A stretch of 64,000 bases of DNA, taken from contig NZ_JFCH01000039.1 in the NCBI RefSeq assembly GCF_000738175.1, positions 1 to 64,000 on the forward strand. Direction: 5' to 3'. Positions 18,090-28,499 of the stretch are shown here, piece after piece (positions within the stretch are counted from its first letter, which is position 1; every line of letters starts with the position of its first letter). This stretch comes from Corynebacterium jeikeium (GTDB taxonomy: Bacteria; Actinomycetota; Actinomycetes; Mycobacteriales; Mycobacteriaceae). The notes beneath the pieces are model-generated. The model was not told where the DNA came from. It did no database searches and worked only from the letters and a program-made list of their open reading frames with translations. Position numbers and translations under genes: made by a program.

Positions 18090-18121
18090 GGAAGCCACCA
18101 AGGGACGGTAAGTTTTAGAAC

Positions 18122-18850
18122 ATGCAGAACAAGGCGTATTGGTTTTTCAAGTACATCCTCATCGGCCCGTGGCTGCGCGTGTACAATCGCCCCTTCACCA
18201 AGGGGTTGGATAAGCTGCCGAAGGAGGGGGCGGGCATCCTGGCCTCCAACCACCTGGCGGTGATGGACTCGTTCTACCTGCCACTGGTATCCAAGCGCCA
18301 GCTGACCTTCCTGGCTAAGAAGGAATACTTCACCACCCCGGGCCTGGTCGGTGGCATCCAGAAGTTCTTTTTCAGCTCCGTCGGCCAGGTGCCGATCGAC
18401 CGCGAGGATAAGGAATCCCAAAACGCCGCCATGGGCACCGCCCTGAAGGTACTGGAGCGCGGGGATCTGCTGGGAATGTACCCGGAGGGCACCCGCTCCC
18501 CGGACGGGCGCCTATACCGCGGCAAGACCGGCCTGGCCCGCATCGCCCTGGAATCCGGCCAGAAGGTCTACCCGGTGGCCATGATCAACACGAACAAGGC
18601 CAACCCGATCGGCACCTGGATCCCGCGCCCGGCCCGCTGTGGGGTGTACGTCGGCGACCCGATCGACCCGGATGATTTCCGCGATGCTGGTGACGACTAC
18701 GCGCAGGCCAGGGCTCTGACCGACGCGATTATGGAGGCTCTCCACGAGCTGTCCGGCCAGGAGTACGTCAAGGACTTTTACGCCGCCGACGTGAAGAAGT
18801 CTCTCGAGGCCGGCAAGGGTTACCCGCCGGGCTCCGAGCCGCGCAGCTAG
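18122..18850 (+). CDS. 1-acylglycerol-3-phosphate acyltransferase-like protein (PlsC family)
   Basis: Membrane-associated acyltransferase of the PlsC family, likely acting in phospholipid or PIM/lipoglycan acylation. The HX4D motif is His44 and Asp49 in NHLAVMDS, and the second motif is YPEGTRSPDG near residue 120; the glycine-proline KVYPVAMI block follows. Length 242 is normal. The ATG is preceded by TAAGTT 7 nt upstream and no Shine-Dalgarno sequence, suggesting leaderless translation. It follows glk closely (32 bp). The natural acceptor is unknown; its conserved place beside pimB' makes a role in glycolipids possible. Confidence 0.88.
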   Translation: MQNKAYWFFKYILIGPWLRVYNRPFTKGLDKLPKEGAGILASNHLAVMDSFYLPLVSKRQLTFLAKKEYFTTPGLVGGIQKFFFSSVGQVPIDREDKESQNAAMGTALKVLERGDLLGMYPEGTRSPDGRLYRGKTGLARIALESGQKVYPVAMINTNKANPIGTWIPRPARCGVYVGDPIDPDDFRDAGDDYAQARALTDAIMEALHELSGQEYVKDFYAADVKKSLEAGKGYPPGSEPRS

Positions 18851-18857
18851 CTATTCA

Positions 18858-18890
18858 GTAGCTGCTAGGTAGCTACTCGGTAGCAACTCG
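18858..18890. repeat. Three 11-bp tandem repeats after the PlsC-like gene
   Basis: GTAGCTGCTAG, GTAGCTACTCG and GTAGCAACTCG are contiguous, with a fourth GTAG following. They begin 7 bp after the stop codon. No hairpin with U-tract is formed. Confidence 0.8.
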
Positions 18891-18968
18891 GTAGGGCTTT
18901 CACCAGGCGTTTGCGCCCCCTCATTGGTTTGACTTCACGGGCGTGAACCTGATTCTGTTATAAGAATT

Positions 18969-20063
18969 ATGGCAACTAAAGCGAGAGTCGAATGGGCTGA
19001 TGCAGCCAAGGGTTTGTCCATCATTGGCGTGTGCATCATGCACGTCGTCACCGGCATCCCCGGTGGCAGGGAAACGGCTCTCGGCCAATTCTCCAGCTTC
19101 CTCGACCCGCTGCGGATGCCGCTGTTCTTCCTGGTCTCCGGGCTTTTCGCGCACCGCATCCTAGAACGCACCTTCGCCGACCTGTGGTACCGCCGACTGT
19201 GGTTCCTGTTGGTGCCCTACCTGGTCTTCAATCCGTTCCATGCGCTGACGCGCATGAGCATCGACAACAACTTCTCCTGGTTCGGCCTGGTCAAAGCTAT
19301 GGTGCTGGGCAACGTGGGTCTCTGGTTCCTCTACGCCTTGATGCTCTACAACATCTTCGCCTGGACGCTGCGCAAGCAGCCACCGTGGTTGGCGATCCTG
19401 GTCTCCTGCATACCGCTGGTCGTCGGAGCCTTCCTGGGCGGCGGAGAGGACATCTTCTTCCGCCAAGTACTGACGTACGCCCCGATGTTCTTCATCGGCC
19501 TACACTGCCGCGACTTCTTCTTCCGCCTCGCCCGAGAGGCCTTCCGTCCCTGGGTGGTTATCGGCAGCGCGGTACTGTTCTTCGGCTCCGAGTTCTTGTC
19601 GCGCACGCTGTCCAAGACGATCTTTAGTGAGTGGACGCCCACGGTTGCAGCCCAGACCCTGGGCACGGGCTTCGTGAGCTCCCTAGCTGCCTTGCCGTTT
19701 GCCATTGTGGTTGCCGTCTGGATCTGTGCCATCCCAGTTGTAAACCGCCTGTTCCTGTTCGTAGGCCGCAATACCCTGCAGGTCTACGTCTTCCACCCCT
19801 TGGGCCTGTTCCTGCTGGGCGGAATTGCAGGCTCGCTGGCCGAGGCGCACCCGGAAACCCTGTCCTTCCTGGGCACCGTGGCCGGTCAGCTGTGGTGGGG
19901 CATTGGCGCCTGCGTGGTGGCCTCCGCAATCGGCTATGCGATCGGCAAGACTCCCTACCTGGGCTGGGTACTGTTCCCGCCGGCACTGCGACGTCCACAA
20001 GAAAAGCAGCAACAATCTCGCAACAGTGCACCCGCAGGCGGCGACCGAGCCCCATCGGCCTAG
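18969..20063 (+). CDS. Acyltransferase 3-family integral membrane protein
   Basis: Multi-pass membrane protein (about ten helices over 364 residues) of the acyltransferase 3 family, which O-acylates extracytoplasmic sugars or other envelope molecules. The N-terminal RVEWADAAKGLSIIGVCIMHV, with the motif His in the first helix, and PLFFLVSGLFAHRIL are diagnostic. The cytosolic C-tail is rich in Gln and Lys. The ATG follows a TATAAG box by 4 nt, so the mRNA probably has almost no leader. The substrate is unknown; arabinogalactan succinylation, trehalose corynomycolate acetylation or lipoglycan modification are possible in this genus. Confidence 0.85.
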   Translation: MATKARVEWADAAKGLSIIGVCIMHVVTGIPGGRETALGQFSSFLDPLRMPLFFLVSGLFAHRILERTFADLWYRRLWFLLVPYLVFNPFHALTRMSIDNNFSWFGLVKAMVLGNVGLWFLYALMLYNIFAWTLRKQPPWLAILVSCIPLVVGAFLGGGEDIFFRQVLTYAPMFFIGLHCRDFFFRLAREAFRPWVVIGSAVLFFGSEFLSRTLSKTIFSEWTPTVAAQTLGTGFVSSLAALPFAIVVAVWICAIPVVNRLFLFVGRNTLQVYVFHPLGLFLLGGIAGSLAEAHPETLSFLGTVAGQLWWGIGACVVASAIGYAIGKTPYLGWVLFPPALRRPQEKQQQSRNSAPAGGDRAPSA

Positions 20064-20093
20064 CGCGGCCAAAGGGATCTAAACTGGACAATC

Positions 20094-20606
20094 GTGCGCT
20101 ACTTCTACGACACAGAATTCATCGAAGACGGCTCCACGATCGACCTGATCTCCATCGGCGTGGTGGCGGAGGACGGCCGCGAGTTCTACGCGGTCTCCAC
20201 CGAATTCAACGAACACCGGGCGGGGCAGTGGGTGAAGAAGAACGTGCTGCCACTGCTGCCGCCGCGCTCCGACAAGGCGTGGATGGATCGCGCGACGCTG
20301 CGCACTAAGCTGCACGAATTCCTGGTGCCCGAGCGTGCTGGCCGCGGGCGCACTAAGCCCAGTGACCGGCCCGAACTGTGGGCCTGGGTGGGCGCCTACG
20401 ACCACGTTGCCTTGGCTCAGCTGTGGGGCGACATGACGGGCCTGCCCTCCGACCTGCCGCGCTTTACCCACGAGCTCAAGCAACTGTGGGAGATGGCCGG
20501 GCGCCCGCGGCTACCCGAGAGCCCGAGCAACGCGCACGACGCGCTGGCGGACGCCCGCTTCAACGTGGTGAAGTACCGCCTGTCCATGGAGGCCCTGCAG
20601 TCCTAA
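20094..20606 (+). CDS. 3'-5' exoribonuclease of the Rv2179c type
   Basis: Small DEDD-fold RNase. The 170 residues closely follow M. tuberculosis Rv2179c, a structurally characterised 3'-5' exoribonuclease: DTEF at residues 6-9 with the first Asp/Glu pair, WAWVGAYDHVAL in the middle and NAHDALADARFNV near the end supplying the remaining acidic ligands. The GTG start has TAAACT 8 nt upstream and no good ribosome site, so translation is probably leaderless. Next to aroG, as in mycobacteria. Confidence 0.9.
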   Translation: MRYFYDTEFIEDGSTIDLISIGVVAEDGREFYAVSTEFNEHRAGQWVKKNVLPLLPPRSDKAWMDRATLRTKLHEFLVPERAGRGRTKPSDRPELWAWVGAYDHVALAQLWGDMTGLPSDLPRFTHELKQLWEMAGRPRLPESPSNAHDALADARFNVVKYRLSMEALQS

Positions 20607-22100
<1,494 letters not shown>

Positions 22101-22129
22101 AGCGCTGAGCGCCGGCCACGCGCGAGCTT

Positions 22130-24472
22130 TTAGATCGTGGTCAGCGTGACCACGGCACCGCGGTGGCTACGAGAGCTGGGGCCGGGGGATTGACCCAGAA
22201 CCAAGCCGTTGGGATCCCCCTTGATCTCCACCTCGAAGCCCGCGTCTTCCAGCTTCTCCCGAGCCCTTTCCCCAGTGAGGCCCAGAACCCACGGCACGCG
22301 CTGGGATGTGGACTCGCGGATCTCGACGTCCGTGTTCTTCGACGGATCCAATAGTTCCCCTGCGCCAGGCGATTGCTCTGCCACGTCGCCGGAATCCTCG
22401 GAAGAGTCCTCCACGGGGGCGCCATCGACCGGGTTAAGGCCGGCCTCCCGCAGAGCCTTACGGGCGTCATCAACAGAAAGACCCTTAACGTCCGGCACCT
22501 CGATCGCGTTCGAGAGCACCAGGGTAACCTCCGTGCCGGACTCGACCTCCGCGCCTTCCTTTGGGTCGGTGCGGATGGCCTGGCCGGCGGGGATGTCCTT
22601 GTCGAACTCCTCGGTTTCCTCCGCGACCTGCAGCCCGGCTTTCTCCAGGGTCTTCTTCGCGCGGTCGCGCTCCTGGCCCTTCACGCCAGGCACGGTGACG
22701 GGGCGCTTGCCCTTGCTCATGCGCACCTCGACGGTGGATCCGGTGTTCACCTCGGTTCCGGCGGCGGGTTGAACCTCCGCGACGTGGCCTTTTGCGATTT
22801 TGTCGGAGTAAACGTCGTCGCCCTTCTTCACCTTGAGAGTGCGGTCGGTGAGCTTATTCGTGTAGTACTGCAGGCTCGAGTTGGTGCCCGGGTCCGGCAC
22901 CGTCGGCTTGCCGAGGGAAAGCAGCACCGCCACCTCGGAGCCCCGCACGGCCTTCTGCCCCTTGGCGGGATCGGTGCCCATGACGGTGTTCTTCTCCGCT
23001 TGGTTGTCGTAGCGCTCGTCCAGGGTGGAGCTGAAGCCGGCTTCTTCGACGGTGGCCTGCGCGGTGGCTTGATCCATGCCGATGACAGTCGGGATCTCGC
23101 CGTAGCGGCCCGTGGTGAACCACCATCCGCCCAGAGCCATGCCAATGACCAGTGCGATGAGGAGGACGATCCAGAAGACCGTCGCCACCGGGGACTTGTT
23201 GCTGAGCTTCGGCACCTGCCGTGCTGGCCCCGGGCGGTGCGTTGCGTGACGGTTTTGCGCGTGCGGCGCCGGGTTATGTGGTGCCGGGTTATGTGGCGCC
23301 GGGCCGTGCTGTGCATACGGCGCGTGCGGCTGGTGTTGCGTGCGCGTCGGGTTGGTGTGCGGGGCGTTGGCGTTGTGGGGGAGCAGCCCTTCGCCCGGTT
23401 CGCCCGGCCGCTCCGCGTACCCCGGCCGGCCTTCCGGCTGGAACTGCGTGACGGCAGTGTGGTGCGTCCCCGGCCGGGCGCGATCCTCCTGGGGCAGGAC
23501 GACCGCGCGGGTGGACATGGATTCGTCGTCCCACGGGGTGCGCTCGCCGAAGTCGGTTCCCGCCAATGCGCTGCGCACGGCGGACTCGGTGGGGGCGGGC
23601 ACCTGGAAATCGGGCACGTCGAGGTCCTCGGCGGCCTGCTCCACGGCTTCCAGGAACTCGGCGCCGTCCACGAAGCGTTGCGTGGGGTCGCGGTGGCAGG
23701 CGCGCAAGACCAGCTCGTCGATCTCCGGCGGGATGTCGGGCATCAGCGTGCTGGGGGCGGGGACGGGGCGGTTGATGCGCGCCATGGCCGTCTCGATCGG
23801 CGTGCCGCCCTTGAACGGCGTGCGCCCGGTGAGTAGCTCGAACAGCAGGATGCCGGCGGAGTACACGTCGCTGGCTTGGGTCAGATTCTCGCCGCGCACC
23901 TGCTCCGGGGAGAGGTAGCCGACGGTGCCGATGACCTGCCCGTTGACGGATGTTGTGGCGTTGGTGGGGTCGCCCATCGCCTTGTTGATGGCGCGCACCA
24001 GCCCGAAGTCCGCGAGCTTGACCTGGTTCCGGTCGCTGATCAGCACGTTGTCCGGCTTGATGTCGCGGTGGATCATGCCCTTGGCATGGGCGATCGATAG
24101 CGCGGTGAGCACCGGCCGCATCACGGCGATGGCGGCGTGGGGCGGCATGGGGCCGCGCTCTTTCAGCAGTTCGCGGAGCGATCCGCCTTCGACCAGCTCC
24201 ATCACCAGGAAGACATAGTCGTCGTCCACACCCTGGTCGAAGACATTCACGAGCGACGGGTCGCTGAGCTTCGCCACCGCGCGGGCCTCGCGCTCGAAGC
24301 GGGTGCGGAAGGCGGGTTCGCGGGCGAGCGTCGGATCCATCACCTTGACCGCCACTTCGCGGTCCAGGCGCGTGTCGATGGCTGCATAGACTGTGGACAT
24401 GCCACCGCGGGCGATCTGGGCGCCGATGCGGTAGCGCCACTCCAGCAGGTCTCCGGGGTGTAGCTCGCTCAC
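22130..24472 (-). CDS. pknL: PASTA-domain Ser/Thr protein kinase PknL
   Basis: Membrane kinase that senses peptidoglycan fragments and controls growth and division proteins. Kinase domain about residues 10-280, with Lys43 (VAVKVMD), HRD at 135-137 and DFG at 155-157, all intact. A linker of about 150 residues follows, ending in His/Pro-rich PHNPAPHNPAPH repeats, then a single transmembrane helix (about 429-452) and an extracellular part with four clear PASTA repeats (YGEIPTVIGMDQATA, VTVPGVKGQ, IEVPDVKGLS, RVPWVLGLTGE) and one degenerate repeat. The Rv2175c-type gene is divergent from it, as in M. tuberculosis where that protein is a PknL substrate. Confidence 0.95.
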   Translation of the reverse strand: MSELHPGDLLEWRYRIGAQIARGGMSTVYAAIDTRLDREVAVKVMDPTLAREPAFRTRFEREARAVAKLSDPSLVNVFDQGVDDDYVFLVMELVEGGSLRELLKERGPMPPHAAIAVMRPVLTALSIAHAKGMIHRDIKPDNVLISDRNQVKLADFGLVRAINKAMGDPTNATTSVNGQVIGTVGYLSPEQVRGENLTQASDVYSAGILLFELLTGRTPFKGGTPIETAMARINRPVPAPSTLMPDIPPEIDELVLRACHRDPTQRFVDGAEFLEAVEQAAEDLDVPDFQVPAPTESAVRSALAGTDFGERTPWDDESMSTRAVVLPQEDRARPGTHHTAVTQFQPEGRPGYAERPGEPGEGLLPHNANAPHTNPTRTQHQPHAPYAQHGPAPHNPAPHNPAPHAQNRHATHRPGPARQVPKLSNKSPVATVFWIVLLIALVIGMALGGWWFTTGRYGEIPTVIGMDQATAQATVEEAGFSSTLDERYDNQAEKNTVMGTDPAKGQKAVRGSEVAVLLSLGKPTVPDPGTNSSLQYYTNKLTDRTLKVKKGDDVYSDKIAKGHVAEVQPAAGTEVNTGSTVEVRMSKGKRPVTVPGVKGQERDRAKKTLEKAGLQVAEETEEFDKDIPAGQAIRTDPKEGAEVESGTEVTLVLSNAIEVPDVKGLSVDDARKALREAGLNPVDGAPVEDSSEDSGDVAEQSPGAGELLDPSKNTDVEIRESTSQRVPWVLGLTGERAREKLEDAGFEVEIKGDPNGLVLGQSPGPSSRSHRGAVVTLTTI

Positions 24473-24677
24473 GTCTAGTTTCAGCCTCGTTTTCTAGCGG
24501 TTGTCTAGCGGTTTTTCGGTCTAAGCGTGGGGTTACAAGAGATGTTCTTGTGTGTAGTTGTGCTCAGTGTTACGGAATTATTCTAGTGGTACTCGTGTCA
24601 TTATACGTTTAGCCTGGTGCGCGCCCTACTCGTTTCCTATTGACTCTTATTGACGCCCACGCGCTACAGTGGCCACC

Positions 24678-25127
24678 GTGAGTAAAGAAAACAAGCACGC
24701 AGAAGATCACGGCACCTTTACACGCTCTGGCGCACGCCCTGGCCAGGAGGGTCAGGGGCGCCTGCTCGCGGAGCCAGTGAACGGCGTTCCCGCTGGTGAA
24801 GAGGTTCTGACCCTACCAGAAGTCGCGGAGCGAATGAACTTGGTCGTCACCAAGGTCATGGACATGCTGGGCAAGAAGCAGCTGCTGGCAGTCGAGATCG
24901 ACCGCGTGCGGCACGTTCCCGCCCGCTTCCTGGACGAGGACGGGCAGCTGAACCGCTTCGTCCCCGGGGCGATCGCCCTGTTGAGCGACGGCGGCTACTC
25001 CGACGCGGAGATTCTGGATTACCTCTTTACTGAGGACGACTCTCTGCCGGGGCGCCCGGTGGACGCTCTGCACGGCCACCTTGCCCGCGAGGTGATGCGT
25101 CGGGCGCAAGCGATGGCAATTCTATAG
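24678..25127 (+). CDS. Rv2175c-type DNA-binding protein (PknL substrate family)
   Basis: 149-residue protein with a helix-turn-helix segment (LTLPEVAERMNLVVTKVMDMLGKKQLLAVEI, here about residues 38-65) and a C-terminal helical domain. The M. tuberculosis orthologue binds DNA and is phosphorylated on an N-terminal Thr by PknL; here the N-terminus also holds Thr and Ser (GTFTRSGARPG). The GTG start has TACAGT 7 nt upstream, so it is probably leaderless. Its last 101 bp overlap the convergent mptA coding end, which is unusual; either both stops are real or the mptA tail is longer than its function needs. Confidence 0.85.
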   Translation: MSKENKHAEDHGTFTRSGARPGQEGQGRLLAEPVNGVPAGEEVLTLPEVAERMNLVVTKVMDMLGKKQLLAVEIDRVRHVPARFLDEDGQLNRFVPGAIALLSDGGYSDAEILDYLFTEDDSLPGRPVDALHGHLAREVMRRAQAMAIL

Positions 25128-26712
25128 CCCACTGTGTCTGCTGCTGGCTCTGCTTAGCCTGCGGCTGACTCTGCTTAGCCTGCGGCTGGCGACGGGGTGG
25201 GAATTCCAGGCAGGCCTGTACCACCCAGGCGAAGATCGCCGCGAAGGCGAGCACCCACCACAGTGCGTACAAGCGATTGTTGCCGCCGCCGTCGAACATG
25301 AAGGTCACCCACATGCAGAACACGCTGGTGAGGTAGATGACCATGCGCGATCGGCTGGCCAGCACCACTAGCGCCAGGGGCGCGGTGTAGTACCACGGCA
25401 GCGTCACCGTGTTGAGCACGCAGGTGATCGCATAGGCGACGGCCATGCCGGTAAACGCTGTGTGCTCGTCGTGGCGGAACAGCCACCAGGTGGCGACCAG
25501 GCCGAGGAGCATCAGGGCGCTACTGACCGGGCGGATCGCATCCACCAACACGTTGAAAGTCAGGTCGTCGTTGATGCGCGACAGTACTGGCTCCAATGAG
25601 GAGGCGATAAAGGACGGCAGGGCCAGGGGGTTGATGACCTTGGAGTTGCCGGTGACCTCCGTGACCCAGCCCCACGTCTGGTTGGTCAGGATGGTCACGA
25701 GCGCCAGCATGCCAACGCATGCCAGCACGCTGACCAGCCCCGCCCACACCAGCGTGCCGAAGCGGCGCCACGTATCTGCAAGGCGCAGCCAGCGGGCCTT
25801 ACCCGCGGAGTAGGGCAGTGCCCCTGCCACCCGGGCGACCAGAATCCAGACGACGAAGGGCAGGGCGATAAACGCCGTGGCCTTCAGGGCAGTCGCCACA
25901 CCGATCAGTGCCGATGCGGCCAGGGCACCACGAACCGGCTGCAGCTTCACCGCGCACAGGCAGCCGAGAAGCACCAAAGCCATCATCATGTTCTCGGTGT
26001 GCATGCCACCGATCAGGTGCAGCACGCTCAGCGGGTTGAACACACCCAGCCAGACGGCCACGTCCGGCCGGATGCCCAGATGCGTAGCGAGCTTCGCTAC
26101 TGCCCAGGCCATCACCAGCACGGACGCGATGGAGAGCAACTTGAAGGCGAAAATGCCGGCGGTGATGTTATCGCCGGTGACGGAAGTGATGGCCTGGCCC
26201 ACTCCCATGTGCAGCGGGCCGTAGGGCGTGGTGGTGTTGCGCCAGTCGGCGCTGACCTCGAACAGCAGGGGTCCGGGGTTGGCCGCCGCGCCGACCTCGT
26301 AGGCGTTGAAGCCATCGCGGGCCAGCGTGCCCTGCATGAGGTAGGAGTAAATGTCCCGCGACATTAGTGGCCCGGCCAGCACCAATGGGCCGATCCAGGC
26401 GGCGATGGCAGAGCGGCGCAGCGGCTCACCACGCACGAGGATGTGCCGCCCGACGATGATCCAACTGAGTACCATCGCCGCCAGGGCGAACCACATCACG
26501 ACCGTCACCATGCCTGCGGCATGGCCGAAGGTAAAGGAGCTCAGGCCGATGACCTGCATGATGCCACCGCGCGAGCGCACGGCACCGACGCTGTGGGAGG
26601 TGATCGTCAAAACGATGCTGCCGATAAGCCCCATCCAGACGGCGCGGCTGTAGCCCACCGACTGCAGCCAGGAACGAGCCTTGTCCGCAAAGCCCTCCGC
26701 GGCCGCCGTCAC
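25027..26712 (-). CDS. mptA: Polyprenyl-phosphate-mannose alpha-1,6-mannosyltransferase MptA-like
   Basis: GT-C membrane glycosyltransferase that extends the mannan backbone of lipomannan using polyprenyl-phosphomannose. The 561-residue protein has about 12 helices; the first periplasmic loop holds the acidic motif SRDIYSYLMQG, typical of these enzymes. It matches M. tuberculosis Rv2174/C. glutamicum MptA by sequence type and by place between the Rv2175c gene and idsA. The C-terminal 55 residues are Gln/Pro/Arg-rich, contain a QAKQSQP repeat and overlap the convergent neighbour, so they are probably disordered. The GTG start overlaps the crtI-like stop by 4 bp (GTGA). Confidence 0.88.
   Translation of the reverse strand: MTAAAEGFADKARSWLQSVGYSRAVWMGLIGSIVLTITSHSVGAVRSRGGIMQVIGLSSFTFGHAAGMVTVVMWFALAAMVLSWIIVGRHILVRGEPLRRSAIAAWIGPLVLAGPLMSRDIYSYLMQGTLARDGFNAYEVGAAANPGPLLFEVSADWRNTTTPYGPLHMGVGQAITSVTGDNITAGIFAFKLLSIASVLVMAWAVAKLATHLGIRPDVAVWLGVFNPLSVLHLIGGMHTENMMMALVLLGCLCAVKLQPVRGALAASALIGVATALKATAFIALPFVVWILVARVAGALPYSAGKARWLRLADTWRRFGTLVWAGLVSVLACVGMLALVTILTNQTWGWVTEVTGNSKVINPLALPSFIASSLEPVLSRINDDLTFNVLVDAIRPVSSALMLLGLVATWWLFRHDEHTAFTGMAVAYAITCVLNTVTLPWYYTAPLALVVLASRSRMVIYLTSVFCMWVTFMFDGGGNNRLYALWWVLAFAAIFAWVVQACLEFPPRRQPQAKQSQPQAKQSQQQTQWAIELPSLAPDASPRGQGGRAERPPGAPAESRPQ
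25147..25188. repeat. Two 21-bp tandem repeats in the mptA tail
   Basis: The units differ only in their first base and encode the repeated QAKQSQP in the non-conserved C-terminus of the mptA product. They lie just beyond the stop codon of the Rv2175c-type gene. Confidence 0.85.
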
Positions 26713-28499
26713 AGCACACCACCGCCGGTGATGCGGCGGGCGGCCAGAGCGCCGGAGAGGATGACAGTAGGCACACCCACGCCCGGTGTGGTCGAAGAAC
26801 CGGCGAGCACCAAGTTATCCACACCGAACGCGCGGGCATTACGAGGCCGGAAGGGGCCGGTCTGGGTAAAGGAATGCGCCAACGCGAACGGACTGCCCGC
26901 GCCGAAACCGTGGTCGTCCTGCCACGAGGCCGGGGTATCCACCCGGGCGGCGCGGAAGTGCTCGGCAATGCCCGTGTAGCCGCGGGCCTCCAACACCCCC
27001 AGGAGCTCCTGGACGTAAGGATCCGTGACGTTCTCCCAGTCGATATCCGCCGAACGCAGGTTCGGCGCCGGGGCGAGGATGCTCAGCGGTTCGTAGGCGC
27101 CCGTGCCAGTGCCCGTACTCACGCCCGCGCGGGGAGACGTGGCGTCACCCTCAACAACACCGCCGAAGGTACGGCCGGCAACGGTGCGCGCCGGGCGAGT
27201 AAGCAGCAACGACGGGTCGCTCATTAGCTTGCCGCGACCGTGCGGGGCGGTGATCTCGCGGAAGGTTTCGTCCCATGCCTCGCCGAAGCTGATGGTGTGG
27301 TGGCGCTGCGACTCCCACCGGCCGGAGACTTCCGTCGGAATGCTGCCGTGAATCACCACGGCAGAAGGGGACCAGCGTAGCGGGGCGACCTTGCGCCACA
27401 TGCGGCGGGCGAAGGAGCGGGAGATCAGCGCGCTTTCCCGGCCGGAACGGGTGAGCAGCTCGCCCACCACCGGCAGATCCGGGGTGGCCACAACTGCGTC
27501 GCAGCCGATGTATTCGCCGGAGCGGGTGCGCACGCCTGTGATGAGGTCTTCCGAGAAGTCCACGTGCTCGACTGCGTCCGAGGTGATGATGCGCCCGCCG
27601 GCGGCCCGCAGCGCCGCGGCCATGACCTCCGGCACTTCGCTCATCGAAAAGCCCGGGTAGAACACGCCCATGGAGGTATCCATGTGTGAAATGACGGTGT
27701 AGACCGCACGCGCATTCTTCGGCGCCACGCCCGCGTACAGCGCCTGGAAGGTAAACAACCGCTGTAGCTCTGCGTCGGGGATATGCCGTGCCGCGGCCTT
27801 GCCGAGGCTGCCGAAGGCGCCGAGGGAGCCGAGGTGGCTAAGGTCGGACGCCGCAGCGGGCGTGGACAGCAAATCCAGCGCACCGTCGAAGTCGGCGGCT
27901 AGGAAGTTCTCGAAGCTGGCGCTGAAGACATTCTGCGACCATTCGCGGTGAGCCAGATAACCGGCGGCCAGCTCGTCTGTGGCGGTGCGATCCAGACCCT
28001 TGGAATCCGCGAAGCGGCGGATCTCCGCCACCATCGCATCGCGGTCGGCGAAGACTTCGGCGTGGCGGCCGCTGGCGAACTGCGCGTGATAGGCCGGGGC
28101 CAGGCGCTGGGGTGCCCACGGGCGCTCCAGGCCCAGCTGCTCGGCGGCGGTCTCGGAACGCAAGTCGATGCCCACGGAGGCCACGGCGGATTCGATGAGG
28201 CCGGGCATCGTCAGCACGGTGGCACCGGTGTCGGCCACGAAGCCCCCGTGTGCGCTGGTCAGCTGCTCGCTACGGCAGCGGCCGCCCACGGCGTTGGCGG
28301 CCTCGATGACGGTGACCTCGCGCCCCGCGGAACGCAACCGCAGGGCAGCGGAGAGCCCGGCCAGCCCGGCGCCGATCACGACCACGCGCTCGCCGTTGCC
28401 GGGCAGGCGCTTGCGCATCGTGGGGCGCGTCATGGGAACCAAGGGGCTGGGCAGGCTCAGGTGACGGCGACCGTCGGCAGAGCGGGTGGATAGCTTCAT
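26709..28499 (-). CDS. Phytoene desaturase-like FAD oxidoreductase (CrtI family)
   Basis: 596-residue protein of the CrtI/CrtN/CrtO family. The N-terminal dinucleotide-binding motif VVVIGAGLAGLSAALRL is at about residues 39-55, followed by EAANAVGGRCRSE. The C-terminal NLVLAGSSTTPGVGVPTVI is the classic end of carotenoid desaturases. The ATG follows directly after the idsA stop codon and its GGAGG ribosome site lies inside the last idsA codons, so this start is firm. No phytoene synthase (crtB) is in the window, so substrate is open: phytoene, another prenyl chain or a carotenoid intermediate. In C. glutamicum, as I remember it, idsA and mptA are adjacent without this gene. Confidence 0.85.
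   Translation of the reverse strand: MKLSTRSADGRRHLSLPSPLVPMTRPTMRKRLPGNGERVVVIGAGLAGLSAALRLRSAGREVTVIEAANAVGGRCRSEQLTSAHGGFVADTGATVLTMPGLIESAVASVGIDLRSETAAEQLGLERPWAPQRLAPAYHAQFASGRHAEVFADRDAMVAEIRRFADSKGLDRTATDELAAGYLAHREWSQNVFSASFENFLAADFDGALDLLSTPAAASDLSHLGSLGAFGSLGKAAARHIPDAELQRLFTFQALYAGVAPKNARAVYTVISHMDTSMGVFYPGFSMSEVPEVMAAALRAAGGRIITSDAVEHVDFSEDLITGVRTRSGEYIGCDAVVATPDLPVVGELLTRSGRESALISRSFARRMWRKVAPLRWSPSAVVIHGSIPTEVSGRWESQRHHTISFGEAWDETFREITAPHGRGKLMSDPSLLLTRPARTVAGRTFGGVVEGDATSPRAGVSTGTGTGAYEPLSILAPAPNLRSADIDWENVTDPYVQELLGVLEARGYTGIAEHFRAARVDTPASWQDDHGFGAGSPFALAHSFTQTGPFRPRNARAFGVDNLVLAGSSTTPGVGVPTVILSGALAARRITGGGVL

Noticed and set aside
22373..23836. 487-codon frame antisense to pknL
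   Set aside because: Shadow of a well-supported kinase gene.
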